Both the position numbers and the translations under genes were made by a program. Positions 19,597-30,321 of a stretch of DNA of 64,000 bases are shown here, piece by piece. Numbering within the stretch: the stretch's first letter is position 1; each line of letters starts with the position of its first letter. The notes beneath the pieces were generated by a model. It did no database searches. It had not been told where the DNA came from and worked only from the letters and a program-made list of their open reading frames with translations. Source of the stretch: Ascarosepion bandense (Eukaryota > Mollusca > Cephalopoda > Sepiida > Sepiidae); NCBI GenBank assembly GCA_037127315.1, contig JBBBDQ010001186.1:3297501-3361500 (forward strand). Direction: 5' to 3'.

Positions 19597-19974
19597 CTTT
19601 GTGGTACTCTTCTTCCGGTTTCTTTGTGGTACTCTTCTTCCGGTTTCTTTGTGGCACTCTTCTTCCGGTTTCTTTGTGGTACTCTTCTTCCGGTTTCTTT
19701 GTGGCACTGTTCTTCCGGTTTCTTTGTGGTACTCTTCTTCCGGTTTCTTTGTGGTACTCTTCTTCCGGTTTCTTTGTGGCACTCTTCTTCCGGTTTCTTT
19801 GTGGTACTCTTCTTCCGGTTTCTTTGTGGTACTCTTCTTCCGGTTTCTTTGTGGCACTCTTCTTCCGGTTTCTTTGTGGTACTTTTCTTCCGGTTTCTTT
19901 GTGGTACTCTTCTTCCGATTTCTTTGTGGTACTCTTCTTCCGGTTTCTTTGTAGTACTCTTCTTCCGGTTTCTT
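19597..19974. repeat. 25-bp minisatellite, 15 units
   Basis: Unit actcttcttccggtttcttt plus gtggt, with few substitutions (mostly t/c at the last base). The motif tcttccggtt falls every 25 bases from 19611 to 19961. Because 25 is not a multiple of 3 and the unit lacks stops, all frames are open, producing ORFs of 117-158 codons that I regard as artefacts. Confidence 0.95.
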
Positions 19975-19984
19975 GCTTACCAAT

Positions 19985-20440
19985 GAACTCTGATCTTTAA
20001 AAATGTAAATGCAATGTTTAATTATCCTGTTCTTTTGGTAATCTCTCTTCTTAATTGTTTTTGAGTTTGAGGCATATCAACACCTCTGTGGGCTATTTAA
20101 TACCAAAAAGATGGGGCTTTAAAATATTTTTAATGTTTGGTTATAGTGAGAAAGTTGATTTAGTCAGATTTTAATGATTTTTTTTTGTTTTTATTCATAT
20201 TTATTTTAGAAAACCAAAAATGTTTTCTAGTTTTTTATTAAAAAATGTTTTGCTGAGAATATTTTTTTCCTTCAAAAATGTTTTATGTTAATAAGGTTTT
20301 CTTCAAAAAAATCTTGTTGGTAATATTTTTCCTTCAAAAATGTATGTTTTCAATAAAAGTTTATTTTTATGTATATATTTCTATAAAAGTGTATTTTTAT
20401 ACATTCATAGTGTTTTAACCCCAGTTTGGGGAATAACTAT
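19985..20440. other. T-rich sequence with short duplications
   Basis: Recurring ttccttcaaaaatgt and ataaaagtttatttttatgt blocks, no gene seen. Confidence 0.5.
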
Positions 20441-20560
20441 TTGCCCATAGCTGGGACCGCCTAACAGGTGCTACCACTCCGGGTCAGAGTGGACCTGGGA
20501 ACAACAGCAACATCCTAATCGGAGGCCTTACTGCCGGATGCAGTTTACTGTCATGCCCAG
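20440..20560. other. GC-richer island without assignment
   Basis: Includes gggaccgcctaacaggtgct and ctgccggatgcagtttactg; compositionally unlike its AT-rich surroundings but no motif recognised. Confidence 0.35.
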
Positions 20561-20579
20561 GATTTTTTCTTAATTGCGC

Positions 20580-20960
20580 TTTCTCACATATTTTCTCAAA
20601 CTCAGTAACACTCATCTTTGTTGTCATTTGTACGACGTTTCGGCCGTTGTACGCTCCGGCCTACATAAGGTGCTAGGAATTTCGAACCGAAATCTTTATT
20701 ACATTCACTAGTGTAGATCATCCTCATTCCTTGCATAAAACTACGATTGGAAGTCATGAGTTATCTCCCTCTAACCCTGCAATTTACTTGTTCACCACTG
20801 CTGTAGCCCGGTATTGAACTCACAACTCTAAGAGTCAACCAACCTCTATATCCACTGGGCCTTAAGAGCAACTGAATGAGGATGATATACCCCAGCGATT
20901 GTAATAAAGGGTTCGGTTCGAAAATCCTAGATGAGATACAGACACGAGTCATTAACATTC
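20580..20960 (-). mobile_element. tRNA-headed repeat between inverted arms, with hammerhead remnant
   Basis: On the minus strand at about 20870-20805 an A-box-like TAAGGCCCAGTGGATAT and a B-box-like GAGTTCAATACC suggest a tRNA-derived head. Arms near 20690-20735 (aatctttattacattcacta) and 20880-20915 (gattgtaataaagggttcgg) are partly complementary. At 20632-20675 the minus strand keeps GGCCG/CGGCC stem II, GAAAC and GTC of a family-T hammerhead, but its core reads CTTATGT. Confidence 0.5.
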
Positions 20961-21200
20961 TAGCAACTCGGTAAGTACCTGAGATCTACATACTAGATTA
21001 TGTCTGGCTACAAAGTGGCTACTGGGTGGCAAATAAACGCTCATTCCCCAGCTTCATAAGTTTTTGAACGTTTTCCAACCAAACCCAGATCTTATTAGAA
21101 CCCCACGCCACTTATTATCAACGCGACTAAGATGAAAATTATGTAAATATTTTAGACTTCATTAACGCATTTTGAGATACTATTTTCATACTTTGTTGGC

Positions 21201-21260
21201 TATATATATATATATATATATATAAATTATTATTATTAATATTATTATTATTATTATAGC
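21201..21260. repeat. (TA)n and (TTA)n microsatellites
   Basis: TA run to 21225 followed by an att-rich run, directly left of a LINE-A copy. Confidence 0.9.
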
Positions 21261-21262
21261 GT

Positions 21263-21880
21263 ATATATAGATATACCACCCGCACGTGCATTGAATGCTG
21301 CTGCCATATCTGGTTGGGTGCTCCTGCTATACACCCAGGTATACTTGAAAAAATCCAACAGAGAATCTGTAATGTGATCGATCCAGTCTTGGCAGCTCAG
21401 AAATAGTCACTTTCTCTCCAGCGTAATGTGGTTTCCATGTTTCTCTTCTACAAATACTTTCATAGCTTCTGCTCCGATGAACTTAGCTTACAGGTTACTC
21501 GAGTCACAAGATTAGCAACTAGGTCCCCCCGCTTTTACTGTAAAACCAATAAATTGTAAACGCAAATTCTACTCTATCAGCTTCTTTTCTGGCACTTACC
21601 GCCTGTGGAATTCCCTTCCATTTACTTGCTTTCCCGACAGATACAATCTCCAAGAATTCAAATGTAAAGTTAACAGTCATCTCCTAACCTGCATCCTCTT
21701 TCTCATGCTCCTTTCTCCATCCACTGCACTCTCATCAGTATTCTCAACCTTCTATATCCGCTTTCTAACACCCGCTATAACCTGTCACTCTTTCTCATAA
21801 CTTTTCTCCTATGTAACCCCCTGCAAAACAGTGGCAGTAAAATGCCTTGCTTTGGGTGATGTGGTTATGAAAAAAAGCAT
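21263..21880 (+). mobile_element. LINE-A copy, 5'-truncated
   Basis: From atatagatataccacccgca through broken C-terminal ORF2 sequence to the 3' end aaatgccttgctttgggtga near 21850. Many stops. Confidence 0.8.
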
Positions 21881-21884
21881 ATTG

Positions 21885-21985
21885 CAACTCAATAGCTATA
21901 AAGTTTCGGTGTTAAAATACCATCATCTGACTGCCTGATGATACTGTTTTTAACAACTAAATCTTATAGCTATTGATTTGCGGTA
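21885..21985. repeat. Inverted repeat with hammerhead-like halves
   Basis: Arms aatagctataaagtttcggt and its rough complement taaatcttatagctattgat surround catcatctgactgcctgatg. Each strand has part of a hammerhead core (CAGATGA with CCGAAAC on minus; CTGATGA with CTAAATC on plus), so each is mutated at one or more invariant positions. Confidence 0.5.
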
Positions 21986-22187
21986 TGTTATAATAATAAT
22001 AACAATAATAATAATAATAATAATATACAATTATAATAACCAGTACCATATATTTATGCTCTACATTTGTAGTGATCACTTTTTAAAAGTAAATATCTGT
22101 GGAATGTACTCCCATTACTGACCATTAGTTAAATATCACTATCATTATATATATATATCAACATACTGCTTCTTAGATTATTAAATC

Positions 22188-22437
22188 ATGACTGACTGCG
22201 CCGATGATTATCCCACAGTAAGTTGGCTTTGCTTTCTGCGATAGACAGGTTGCCAGCCAAGGCTATAGAACTCAATCTGTCCTATTATTTAACCCATAAT
22301 TGGAGGGAAGAGATGGATTAATAGCTTTCCTAAGGGTAATTGTGCGTAACTGAATGCAGCGAATTCAACTGGAATTCGAACGCGGCTCCCTGATTTCTCG
22401 TTCCACGCCTATATTCACTGCACCACAACGCACAACT
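22188..22437 (-). mobile_element. SINE-C, head to near 3' end
   Basis: On the minus strand from tRNA-like head (B box GAGCCGCGTTCGAATTCC) to the region CGCAGAAAGCAAAGCC. It lacks the final hairpin part. Confidence 0.8.
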
Positions 22438-22439
22438 GT

Positions 22440-23140
22440 CGCTGATCATAAAAAAACAAACTTTTTTTAAAAAATCAAATCCACGCAGTATTCTTTTGTT
22501 CTACCAGTTCTGACCTTCATGGCTAGGATCCTCCATGAGATGCACATTGCAGTGAAACACCCTCATTTCGTTCCCATTTCATTTGCGACATGCAGTTCAC
22601 ACATGCATATTATACCCGAATATATAATCCCAATTTCATCGTGGATGTAATTCGATTCGAAAAGGGGAAACAAAATACAAGTGCTATTCCCGGGTCTTGT
22701 ATCTTATATTGCATAAAGAACTACCGACTTTTACTTTGACATTTTAAAGAGATTCTGTCTATTTGCAATTACGAACATTTGAACTAACGCATGAAACACG
22801 AATGCTTGACTAATACCCAGAAAAATGTTCCTTTTATTGATTCTCTATACTTTTTCCATATTTTGTTCGTTTTTGTTATATAAAATTATTTATAAACGTT
22901 TAACATGGGTTGTTTGTCAACACTTGTGTCGTGAGAATCCAGATTCTTTATTTTTCTTTCTTTTTTTTTTATATGAACCTGGCGTTCATATCGTCATATG
23001 TTACAAATTTAAAACATATAAAATTGGTGGCTGGTCCAGGAAAACTCAATCGGAATTATACAGAATTGCAAATTCGTAAGAACACACACAGGCACATGCC
23101 GAAATTTTAACGTTTTTTTAACTCACAAACCCCCCCCGCC
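22440..23140. other. Unassigned sequence, no supported gene
   Basis: Two short ORFs near 22825-23110 overlap in different frames, are Phe-rich from T runs, and have no family features. Confidence 0.5.
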
Positions 23141-23143
23141 CAC

Positions 23144-23195
<52 letters not shown>

Positions 23196-23347
23196 TTAAG
23201 TATCTATTTAAAGAGAGAAAGATAATATAAACTTTATTTTACTGGATACACGTATTTGGGTTGAAAACCCTGTTTTTATTTTCATACACACGCACGTCCT
23301 TAAATTTTTTCTTATTTTAAACTCATACAAAATCACGCACGTACAAA

Positions 23348-23440
<93 letters not shown>

Positions 23441-23530
23441 ATTTAAGTATGTATTTAGAAAGAGAATGATAATATAAACTTAATTTTAATTCATACACGT
23501 ATTTGGGTTGACAACCCTGTTTTTATTTTT
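23144..23530. repeat. Tandem duplication with (TA)n(TG)n cores
   Basis: A block of (TA)n, (TG)n, then tatctatttaaagagagaaa ... cgtatttgggttgaaaaccc occurs twice, with the second copy about 250 bp downstream (TA/TG at 23351-23438, cgtatttgggttgacaaccc near 23498). Confidence 0.85.
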
Positions 23531-23539
23531 TATAAACAA

Positions 23540-23965
23540 TGAAATTAATAGCAGACGGTCAACACTGATACAAATACATATGCTGTTTAACTTAATGAGA
23601 TATAATGTTCGATAAAAAGCGATTATATACTGCATTAAAGCGAAACTTTCAAATGATATACCACGAGAGATGTTTCGCTTACAAGTACTATTTCGGTTAT
23701 TCCACCTCGGTTACGGTCTCATTAGCTCCGACGGAGCTAAGTTTTCCGGATTGAATTGCAGCTCAGTCTCCCCAGCAGTGGCGAGATATAACTATGAATC
23801 TTTCAATGACATATATACTTTTTTTCCAAAAAGATTTCTCGAATATTCAGGCCAGCAGACGAAAATAAATAAAGTTAATAAATAAAAAGAGCCGCGACTG
23901 AAATTTTTACCCACTAAAAATAAAGTTTAATGTGATTAAAAATCTGTTACTCCTTTAAAAAGTAC
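23540..23965. other. Unassigned sequence
   Basis: A 71-codon ORF at 23670 has no recognisable feature; I do not support it as a gene. Confidence 0.45.
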
Positions 23966-23967
23966 AT

Positions 23968-24065
23968 ATATATATATATATATATACGTGTGTGTGTATA
24001 TGAGTGTGTGTGTATATGAGTGTGTGTGTATATGTGTGTGTACTTGTGTGTATGCGTGTGTGTAC
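23968..24065. repeat. (TA)n and (TG)n-rich imperfect repeat
   Basis: TA run to 23988, then repeated gtgtgtgtatatga units. Confidence 0.9.
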
Positions 24066-24291
24066 ACACGCACCCATATATTTCTTTCTTCACTTTTTAT
24101 CAGTTTTGCTTTTTTTTTTTTTTGTTACATCATTTTAAACCTGACAACGACACGTTGGTTTCTTCCCAGTCAACGCCAAAGAAATATTTTCCTGGGTTGA
24201 ACTAAAATATATTGACCTTATCTCTAGACAGCATAGCTAATACTTGGCTTTAGCCAAATTATATCCTTACAAAAAAGTGCAGGAATGTACG

Positions 24292-24346
24292 TTCATCTAC
24301 GCACGTCCATCGACGCACGTTCATCTACGCACGTTTATCCACGCAC

Positions 24347-24382
<36 letters not shown>
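24292..24382. repeat. 14-bp minisatellite followed by (TA)n
   Basis: Four units of acgcacgttcatct type lead directly into the TA run at 24348-24382. Confidence 0.8.
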
Positions 24383-24384
<2 letters not shown>

Positions 24385-24516
24385 CAAATTCATTTTTAGA
24401 TGGCAAATATGAGAAATTTATACAAAGCATATACATTTTACGTCACAGTTTTATGCAAATTTAAGTTTCACGTACAACTCATTAGTCAGGCGCAAATTAT
24501 GATTTTGTTTATTCGA

Positions 24517-24519
<3 letters not shown>

Positions 24520-24567
<48 letters not shown>
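24520..24567. repeat. (TA)n microsatellite
   Basis: Pure TA run of about 48 bases; a further run is at 24728-24758. Confidence 0.95.
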
Positions 24568-24570
<3 letters not shown>

Positions 24571-24718
24571 ATAATGCCATATCCTGGAAAGGTGAGGGTA
24601 ATCCAAATATATATTTTTTAATATAAATTATTAAATAGATAGATCCATACAGAAAGCTCAATGCTTATTATCCTGAGCTATATGATATACAAAAAATATG
24701 TTACATTTTTGTTGAAAA

Positions 24719-24761
<43 letters not shown>

Positions 24762-24794
24762 AATCTTCTCAGATATTCTCTGAGGAGAAGAACG

Positions 24795-24870
24795 GCATGA
24801 TTAAAAAACAGACAGGAGGAAAACTATATTTTGTTTTAGCCGAGGCGTTTCGACCACTGATGGACTTCGT
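24795..24870. repeat. Short dispersed repeat with degenerate hammerhead-like layout
   Basis: On the minus strand TCGACGAAGTCC ... GGTCGAAACGCC. GAAAC is present but the CTGANGA core differs at two positions and stem II is poor. Confidence 0.3.
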
Positions 24871-25037
24871 CGAGGCAATGAACAAAATTAGTTTATTTGA
24901 AAGTATTAGCAAAGATTTGTAGCTTACTGAAAAAAAACTCATATTTATTAATTCGGTCCACTGAAAAATATCTAAGATTTAAAAAATGTTGTTACTTATA
25001 ATGGAAAAGAATGTTTTCATGTGAAGTATATTCTTAT

Positions 25038-25039
<2 letters not shown>

Positions 25040-25075
<36 letters not shown>

Positions 25076-25245
25076 CAATTAATCAATGTATTTAAAAATC
25101 ATTTTCATCTATATTTTAAAATATGTATATATAAATATTCAAAATCGATTCACACTTTAATCGATACATTAAATATATATACATACATACATATATATAT
25201 ATATATGTGTGTGTGAATACATATATATATATATATATATATCCA
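25040..25245. repeat. Cluster of (TA)n, (CA)n and (TG)n runs
   Basis: TA at 25040-25070, tacatacatac near 25180, TA/TG at 25195-25245. Confidence 0.9.
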
Positions 25246-25353
25246 AGTGTTTAAGGAACGAAGAAAATATCAACAACGTTCAAAAAATAAATTTAAAACA
25301 GTGCTCAATATAAAAATAGACCTGTGAATATTTATTGTAAATTATAGCTTAGA

Positions 25354-25484
25354 ACATGTACAAATTATCATCTACTACAAAGTGTACATTTTGTTTCGAC
25401 ATTGAAAGGACAATGTCTCATCAGGTACTGTCTTTCAATGTCGAAACAAAATGTACACTTTGTAGTAGATGATAATTTGTACAT
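25354..25484. repeat. Near-perfect PLE-type palindrome
   Basis: The left arm (atgtacaaattatcatctac at 25356 on, through cattgaaag) is matched base for base in reverse complement on the right (ctttcaatgtcgaaacaaaa through gataatttgtacat, ending at 25484). The spacer is about 22 bases and contains tctcatcagg. The arm motif is shared with sequence beside the PLE at 0.4 kb and near 39.6 kb. Confidence 0.85.
25373..25427 (-). ncRNA. Hammerhead ribozyme in PLE-type terminal repeat, core intact
   Basis: Minus strand: CTGATGA (25424-25418), stem II GACATTG/CAATGTC of 7 perfect pairs with a 6-nt loop (25417-25398), GAAA (25397-25394), stem III CAAA/TTTG with an 8-nt loop, cleavage triplet GTA (25378-25376). 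Stem I is short, only 3 pairs (TAC with GTA), so it may need dimers. Hammerheads in PLE terminal repeats are established; this fits that class. Confidence 0.8.
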
Positions 25485-25487
25485 AAC

Positions 25488-25491
<4 letters not shown>

Positions 25492-25527
<36 letters not shown>
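25492..25527. repeat. (TA)n microsatellite
   Basis: Pure TA run right of the palindrome. Confidence 0.95.
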
Positions 25528-25529
<2 letters not shown>

Positions 25530-25539
25530 CCTTGTCTTT

Positions 25540-25990
25540 CACTTTATCTGTTTCTTCTATGTGCTGAGCCCCCTCATAACTTTGTCCTTTTGCAATCTCT
25601 TCCAAACCCTACTTTGCCTTCCATTCGCTCAAACTCACCGGATAGGTCGTGGGTTGCTTTCTCTAGCCCCTTTTAATTTGTCTTGTGAGTATCAAATTTT
25701 CCAAGCTCTCTTTCCTCGTTATCAATCCAAACAATTTCTCCACTCTTCGCGATGTTATGTGCAAGTGACCATTTTTTGCCATTGTTGCTTGAACTTCGTC
25801 GTCTCTCAGATGTTCGGCTCATTGCATTCTCAGCATCCTTCTGTTGCCTTAAGTCTCTTCTTCATCTCTGAGAAGATTGTCCAGTATTCACAACCATAGA
25901 GAAAGACTGATACTATGCTACAGTCCAGTACTATTTTCTTAGTTACGACGTTTTTCTGTTTCTTAATACTTTACTCATCTTTTGAACTTT
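25540..25990 (-). pseudogene. LINE-B C-terminal relic
   Basis: On the minus strand, broken frames give VSVFLYGCEYWTIFSEMKKR-like and later EREL-GKFDTHKTN-like segments. This is the same order as the intact-reading LINE-B parts at 41.3 and 60.0 kb (SECWTISSKIKGKLEATE, then KFLGHAMRKEGLE). Strongly diverged. Confidence 0.55.
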
Positions 25991-26009
25991 ACTCTTGTAT
26001 AAGTATACA

Positions 26010-26450
26010 GTTATTTGAAGCCGAGTTCTAAGAAGCCCTTTTAGTTACAACTTACATTGAGACGTAATGGCAGCCCACACGTTGTAGGAAGATGATTACA
26101 AATAGGTTACGTTTGGAAGTGGCTTCTTTCCTCACCATTTAGAGAAACCTAATTATAACACGCAGTTGTTTATATACCTTAGTGATGCATTGTGTGGACT
26201 TTTAGTATCCGACAGCTTTAAGAACCCTTCAGCATAATTAGCGCCTGACGTGCCAAATACAATTCGATTAGACTGATGTTAAGCCACTGGCACGGCCTTT
26301 AATGCCTGAATCATATCATAAAGGTATAACATTTGGCATGTTTGCTCTAATAGCATAATAGCTAGACCACTGTTGCAGACACCATCTCAGACACGGACGA
26401 GGCTAACATTTATAAAGCTACACTCAACGGTAATTTGTGACAGTTTATAT
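26010..26450. other. Unassigned sequence
   Basis: No ORF, repeat end or known motif seen. Confidence 0.45.
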
Positions 26451-26455
26451 ATATT

Positions 26456-26770
26456 CTAAACATATACTATTAAATATAAGAGACAATGACTGTCTATTAT
26501 GGTTAATCATGAACCGTTCTAAACATCGTATTTTGGTTTTAATTTCATTTGAGCCGAAAGCTTAGAACCAACTTAATAAAAAATTATCCAAATGTTGGAG
26601 AATTTTTGTCTTTATTTTTACCTGAAATTAAAGCCAAAATACGATGTTTAGAACGGCTCATGATTAAACATAATAGACATTCCTTGTCTCTTATATTTAA
26701 CAACATATGTTTAGAAAATTATCTGCTGCCTCGATACACTATATATATATACGCTCTCACACTCTGATTG
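26456..26770 (+). pseudogene. PLE N-terminal fragment inside an inverted repeat
   Basis: 26456-26548 and 26620-26713 are reverse complements of about 90 bp. Reading plus through the right arm gives KIRCLERLMIKHNRHSLSLI and then ENYLLPRYT, which resembles the start of PLE proteins upstream of the RT; the assignment is moderate. A (TA) run follows at 26740. Confidence 0.5.
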
Positions 26771-26892
26771 AGCACGCTAGAAGAATGGTAGAGTTCGAAA
26801 AAACAGTAGCTACTCTAGCATCTACGCATCGTTCAATCAGTAATAAATTAGAACACTCTAACTACTGGCGTATATATACATGATATATCACA

Positions 26893-27001
26893 CGCTAAAA
26901 GTCTGCCACCTTCTACCGAGCGCGCATTTCGGCCGGGTTTCAATCCTGGGTAAAAAGCAATCGGACGGATGTCTAACCGCACTGATGAACTGTCTGCGGA
27001 T

Positions 27002-27003
<2 letters not shown>
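26893..27003 (+). mobile_element. SINE-2, ribozyme deleted
   Basis: tRNA-like part with cgggtttcaatcctgggt as B-box region, then aaaaagcaatcgg. The hammerhead is reduced to ctgatgaactgtctgcgg: everything from stem II to stem III (about 24 bases) is missing. Followed by (TA)n at 27004-27050. Confidence 0.75.
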
Positions 27004-27052
<49 letters not shown>

Positions 27053-27057
<5 letters not shown>

Positions 27058-27200
27058 TATATCCCCAAGTAAGGCAGTCTATTTGGATTACATCTGAGGA
27101 AAGTTATTAATAAGAGTGACAGGTTACAGGGCGTGTCAGGAGGTGGTTAAGAGAAGGGTTAAGATATTGATAGTGGAGTGGAGTGGAAGGAATCGGGCCA
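27053..27200 (-). mobile_element. LINE-A 3'UTR fragment
   Basis: atcatatatccccaagtaag and gagtgacaggttacagggcg match the reversed LINE-A 3'UTR. Confidence 0.65.
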
Positions 27201-27925
27201 GATTTGATAATGTCAGCAAATCCTTTTAACAACTAACTACTCTATTCCAAAGACCTAATTGTTATAGGGACTAACACCTAATTTTATATTTTTAGAATCA
27301 TTTAGAATTTTCAAGATTTTACTGGAATATTCTACAATCTTCAAAAACGTTCTATTCCTAATTTTTCTATTTAACAACTATTTCATGAATTAAAGTTTTT
27401 TGTAATAACAAGTAGAATTCAGTAGAATACCTTACTATAAGTTTTTAGACATTATTAATATTATTTTTTTATATGAATGCATCTTTGTAACAGTAGTTAT
27501 ATTTGTCCAGTTCTAAAACAATCAAAGACTGTAAAATGTATCAGCTTGTAGTATTTATTAGTGGAACTGGTTGTCAAGAATTGGGGGGCTCATCGACATT
27601 TTCTTCTGTGTAAAATGAGTCCTATGTTGGATCTGAAGAGACGTCCGCAGCCACCGCAATGGAGTTCAGAAGGTGGATTTTTTTGGACCCTCCTTGTGTC
27701 TTCTGTGGTTTTGAAGGATGTTGTCTTTCCATCGACTTCTTTTCTCTAATTAGTTCTTTGAAGACGAGAAGAAGACAAATCTTTGAGCATTAGAGCCTTG
27801 GCTGCGATTTGTTTCAGACACCATCTGCTGCGGCAAAACAGAGCTTCACAGGCAGGTTCATGATGACACACTGTATCGGGCTAACAACTGGTTCTCGAAT
27901 ATAGAACGTCACCATGTCAGTCTAT
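27200..27925. other. Unassigned AT-rich sequence
   Basis: A 62-codon ORF at 27561 lacks any family feature and is not supported. Confidence 0.45.
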
Positions 27926-27927
27926 AG

Positions 27928-28449
27928 CAGCGATTCCTAAACTGGGGGGAAATTTCCCCCTGGGGGAAAATTTGAAGCTACTGGGAGGGATAATTACACT
28001 ACCTATTAAATAAAAAAACACAGATGGATTTTATCATGTCTGAGAGAGAGAAAGAGAGAGAGAGAGGGAGAGAGAGAGAGAGGGAGAGAGAGGTGGAATG
28101 TGACATACGTTGCGCGCTTGCCAAAACTAACGCCGATATTGATACACTCGCGCACAAGAAGCAGCATCACCATTCTCACTAATTTAATCTGAAGTAGAAG
28201 AGCAAACAAAAGTTCTTTTATTTGTTACTAACCACTCTCTATGGCTATGCTTAGTTGTTACTAACTGCTCTTTATCTACTTTACTCTGTAACTATAAGTT
28301 TATCAGTATATTTGTACATTTGAAAAATAAAATAGTAAATAGTCTCAGTGTGTTTTAACTGATTTTTCTTTCATACACATGAAGGAGGAAATCTGGACGG
28401 CTGAACTGGGTGTAGAGGGAAATGACAGATAAAGGTTTGGGAACCACTG
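27928..28449. mobile_element. Non-autonomous hAT-type element
   Basis: Left end cagcgattcctaaactgggg and reversed right end cagtggttcccaaaccttta match the classic hAT terminal repeat. The 5' subterminal part is rich in runs of g and c (ctggggggaaatttccccct). It contains a (GA)n tract at 28042-28092 and no transposase. The 8-bp flanks do not match well, so the target duplication has decayed or my ends are off by a few bases. Confidence 0.7.
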
Positions 28450-28950
28450 GATAGCATCCCGATACGATGGTTGGAATGATCTATAAACAAGCAGGTTTTA
28501 TCGAAGATATTTTTGGCCCCCATAAGGTGTGTTTACCCATTCCAGATAACAGACAAGAATGTATATCCCCATTCTATGGTCTTATATTGGATATATTACC
28601 TCTCTTAGACTATCTTCGCTATGGTTAAGAAACTCCATATACCCTATATTTTTCACAGCAAAGTAACACATGCTTCAAATTATATTTGTCCTTAGATGTA
28701 CTGACCTCCCAGGATAAAAAGTTTCATCAATATTTTATTCAAGCTTTTATAGTAAATGGTTAAGTGTTATTGTTTATCACTGCAGTAAGTGGATTCGAAA
28801 CATCAAGTAGCTGTTGATGGAAGTATGAATGCCAAAACAATTGCTATGAACGATGGACAAGGTAGGTTGACTTGAAAGTCAGAAATTTATGCAAGAAAGT
28901 GTTTTAAAGTAACAGCAAACAAATTTCTTCGATTTGTTTGTCTCCCACAA
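28450..28950. other. Unassigned sequence
   Basis: No gene or repeat end recognised. Confidence 0.45.
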
Positions 28951-28954
28951 AATC

Positions 28955-29578
28955 AATTTTTTAATAATCATATCGCCCCAAGCAGGGCATTTTACTACCA
29001 CTAATGTGCAGGGGGTTACATAGGACGAAATTTATGAGAAAGAGTGACAGGTTATAGGGGGTATCAGGAAGTGGGTAAGAGAATGATGAGAATATTGATG
29101 AGAGTAGAGTGGACGGAGAAAGAAGCATCAGAGAGAAGATGCAGGTTAGTGAGATAGAAGATGGCTATTGACCTTAAATTTAAATTCTTGGAGATTGTAA
29201 ATGTCGAGGAAGCAAGTAGACGGAAGGGAATTCCACAGATGGAGAGTGCGAGAAAAAAACTGATGAAGTAGAATTAGCGTTTACATTTTATTGGTTTCAC
29301 AGTAAAAGGGTGGGATCTAGTTTCTAATCTTGTGGCTCGAGTAAATTCATATATAGGAGGTACCAGTGAGCTAACTTCATCTGAGAAGAAGCCGTGAAAG
29401 TATTTGTAGAAAAGACAGAGGGAACCCACATTGCTCCGATGAGAAAGTGACTGCATCTGAGCTGCCAATTTGGAATCGATCACATTACAGACTCTCCGTT
29501 GGATTTTGTCAAGGAACCCTAGGTTGATAGCAGGGATCCCGACCAGATATGACAGCATTATTCAATGTACGGGTATTG
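28955..29578 (-). mobile_element. LINE-A copy, 5'-truncated
   Basis: Reversed 3' end aataatcatatcgccccaag, UTR, then ORF2 C-terminal sequence. 94 codons are open at 29274-29558 (SHRSNVGSLCLFYKYFHGFF and TRLETRSHPFTVKPIKCKR). Ends near 29578. Confidence 0.8.
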
Positions 29579-29579
29579 A

Positions 29580-30320
29580 AAATAACTAGTAAGGCTAACT
29601 GTTTCCAAGTTTGCAAAATTAAATTTAAATTCTTTCAAAAATTGCCAGCTGTTAGACTGATTATTTCTCCGTTTGATTTTTTGTTTCCCTCATTGACTCT
29701 ATAATACTTAAAACACAGCCGAAACACTCTCTGGGGTTCGCGGTTGACTTTAAGCAACCCGAGAGCGCTGTACTAGTTCGCTCAGTTTGTGTCGAGCTCG
29801 AGGAACGAACAAAGAATCGAGTAGGTGGGAGTTGGAACCAAACACCCAGCAGCTGCAAATGGTAATCGGTTGGTGGTAGTAGGTGTGAATAAGTTTCTTT
29901 TTTTATTTATTTATTTATAAAGAAGGCATTGAAATTGAAAAACAGACATCTGCTATGAGGAAAAGATTTTTGGAAATTGTAATAAGTTTTCAGTGAAAGA
30001 TTTATATGATGAAGGAAAAAGAAAGAGAGAATGTTAAAAAAGAAAGAATAAAGAAGAATGTGAAGAAAAGGATATATGTCTGAGAAGTAATGAGATAAAT
30101 AACTGAGTAATGGTTAGGGGGTTAAACTTAATATTAGGGGGTTAAACTTTTCCTTTCTTTCAAAAAAAAGCATGTTCGATTTTCACAAGAAATACAACCA
30201 GATTAAACAAAATTTAGTAACAATCATATGTTCATCATATCATGAAACAACGGTAAGCTAGTTAAGAAGCGGTTGGTTCACAGTTTTCAGCTAGACCATT
30301 TTTCTCACCAGAATTTAACT
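29580..30320. other. Unassigned sequence with a GC-rich patch
   Basis: 29720-29850 is GC-richer (gagagcgctgtactagttcg, gtgtcgagctcgaggaacga) than its surroundings; no gene assigned. Confidence 0.4.
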
Positions 30321-30321
30321 T

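Noticed and set aside
19507..20000. Repetitive ORFs of 117-158 codons on both strands
   Set aside because: A 25-bp stop-free unit opens every frame; no start context, signal or conservation supports translation.
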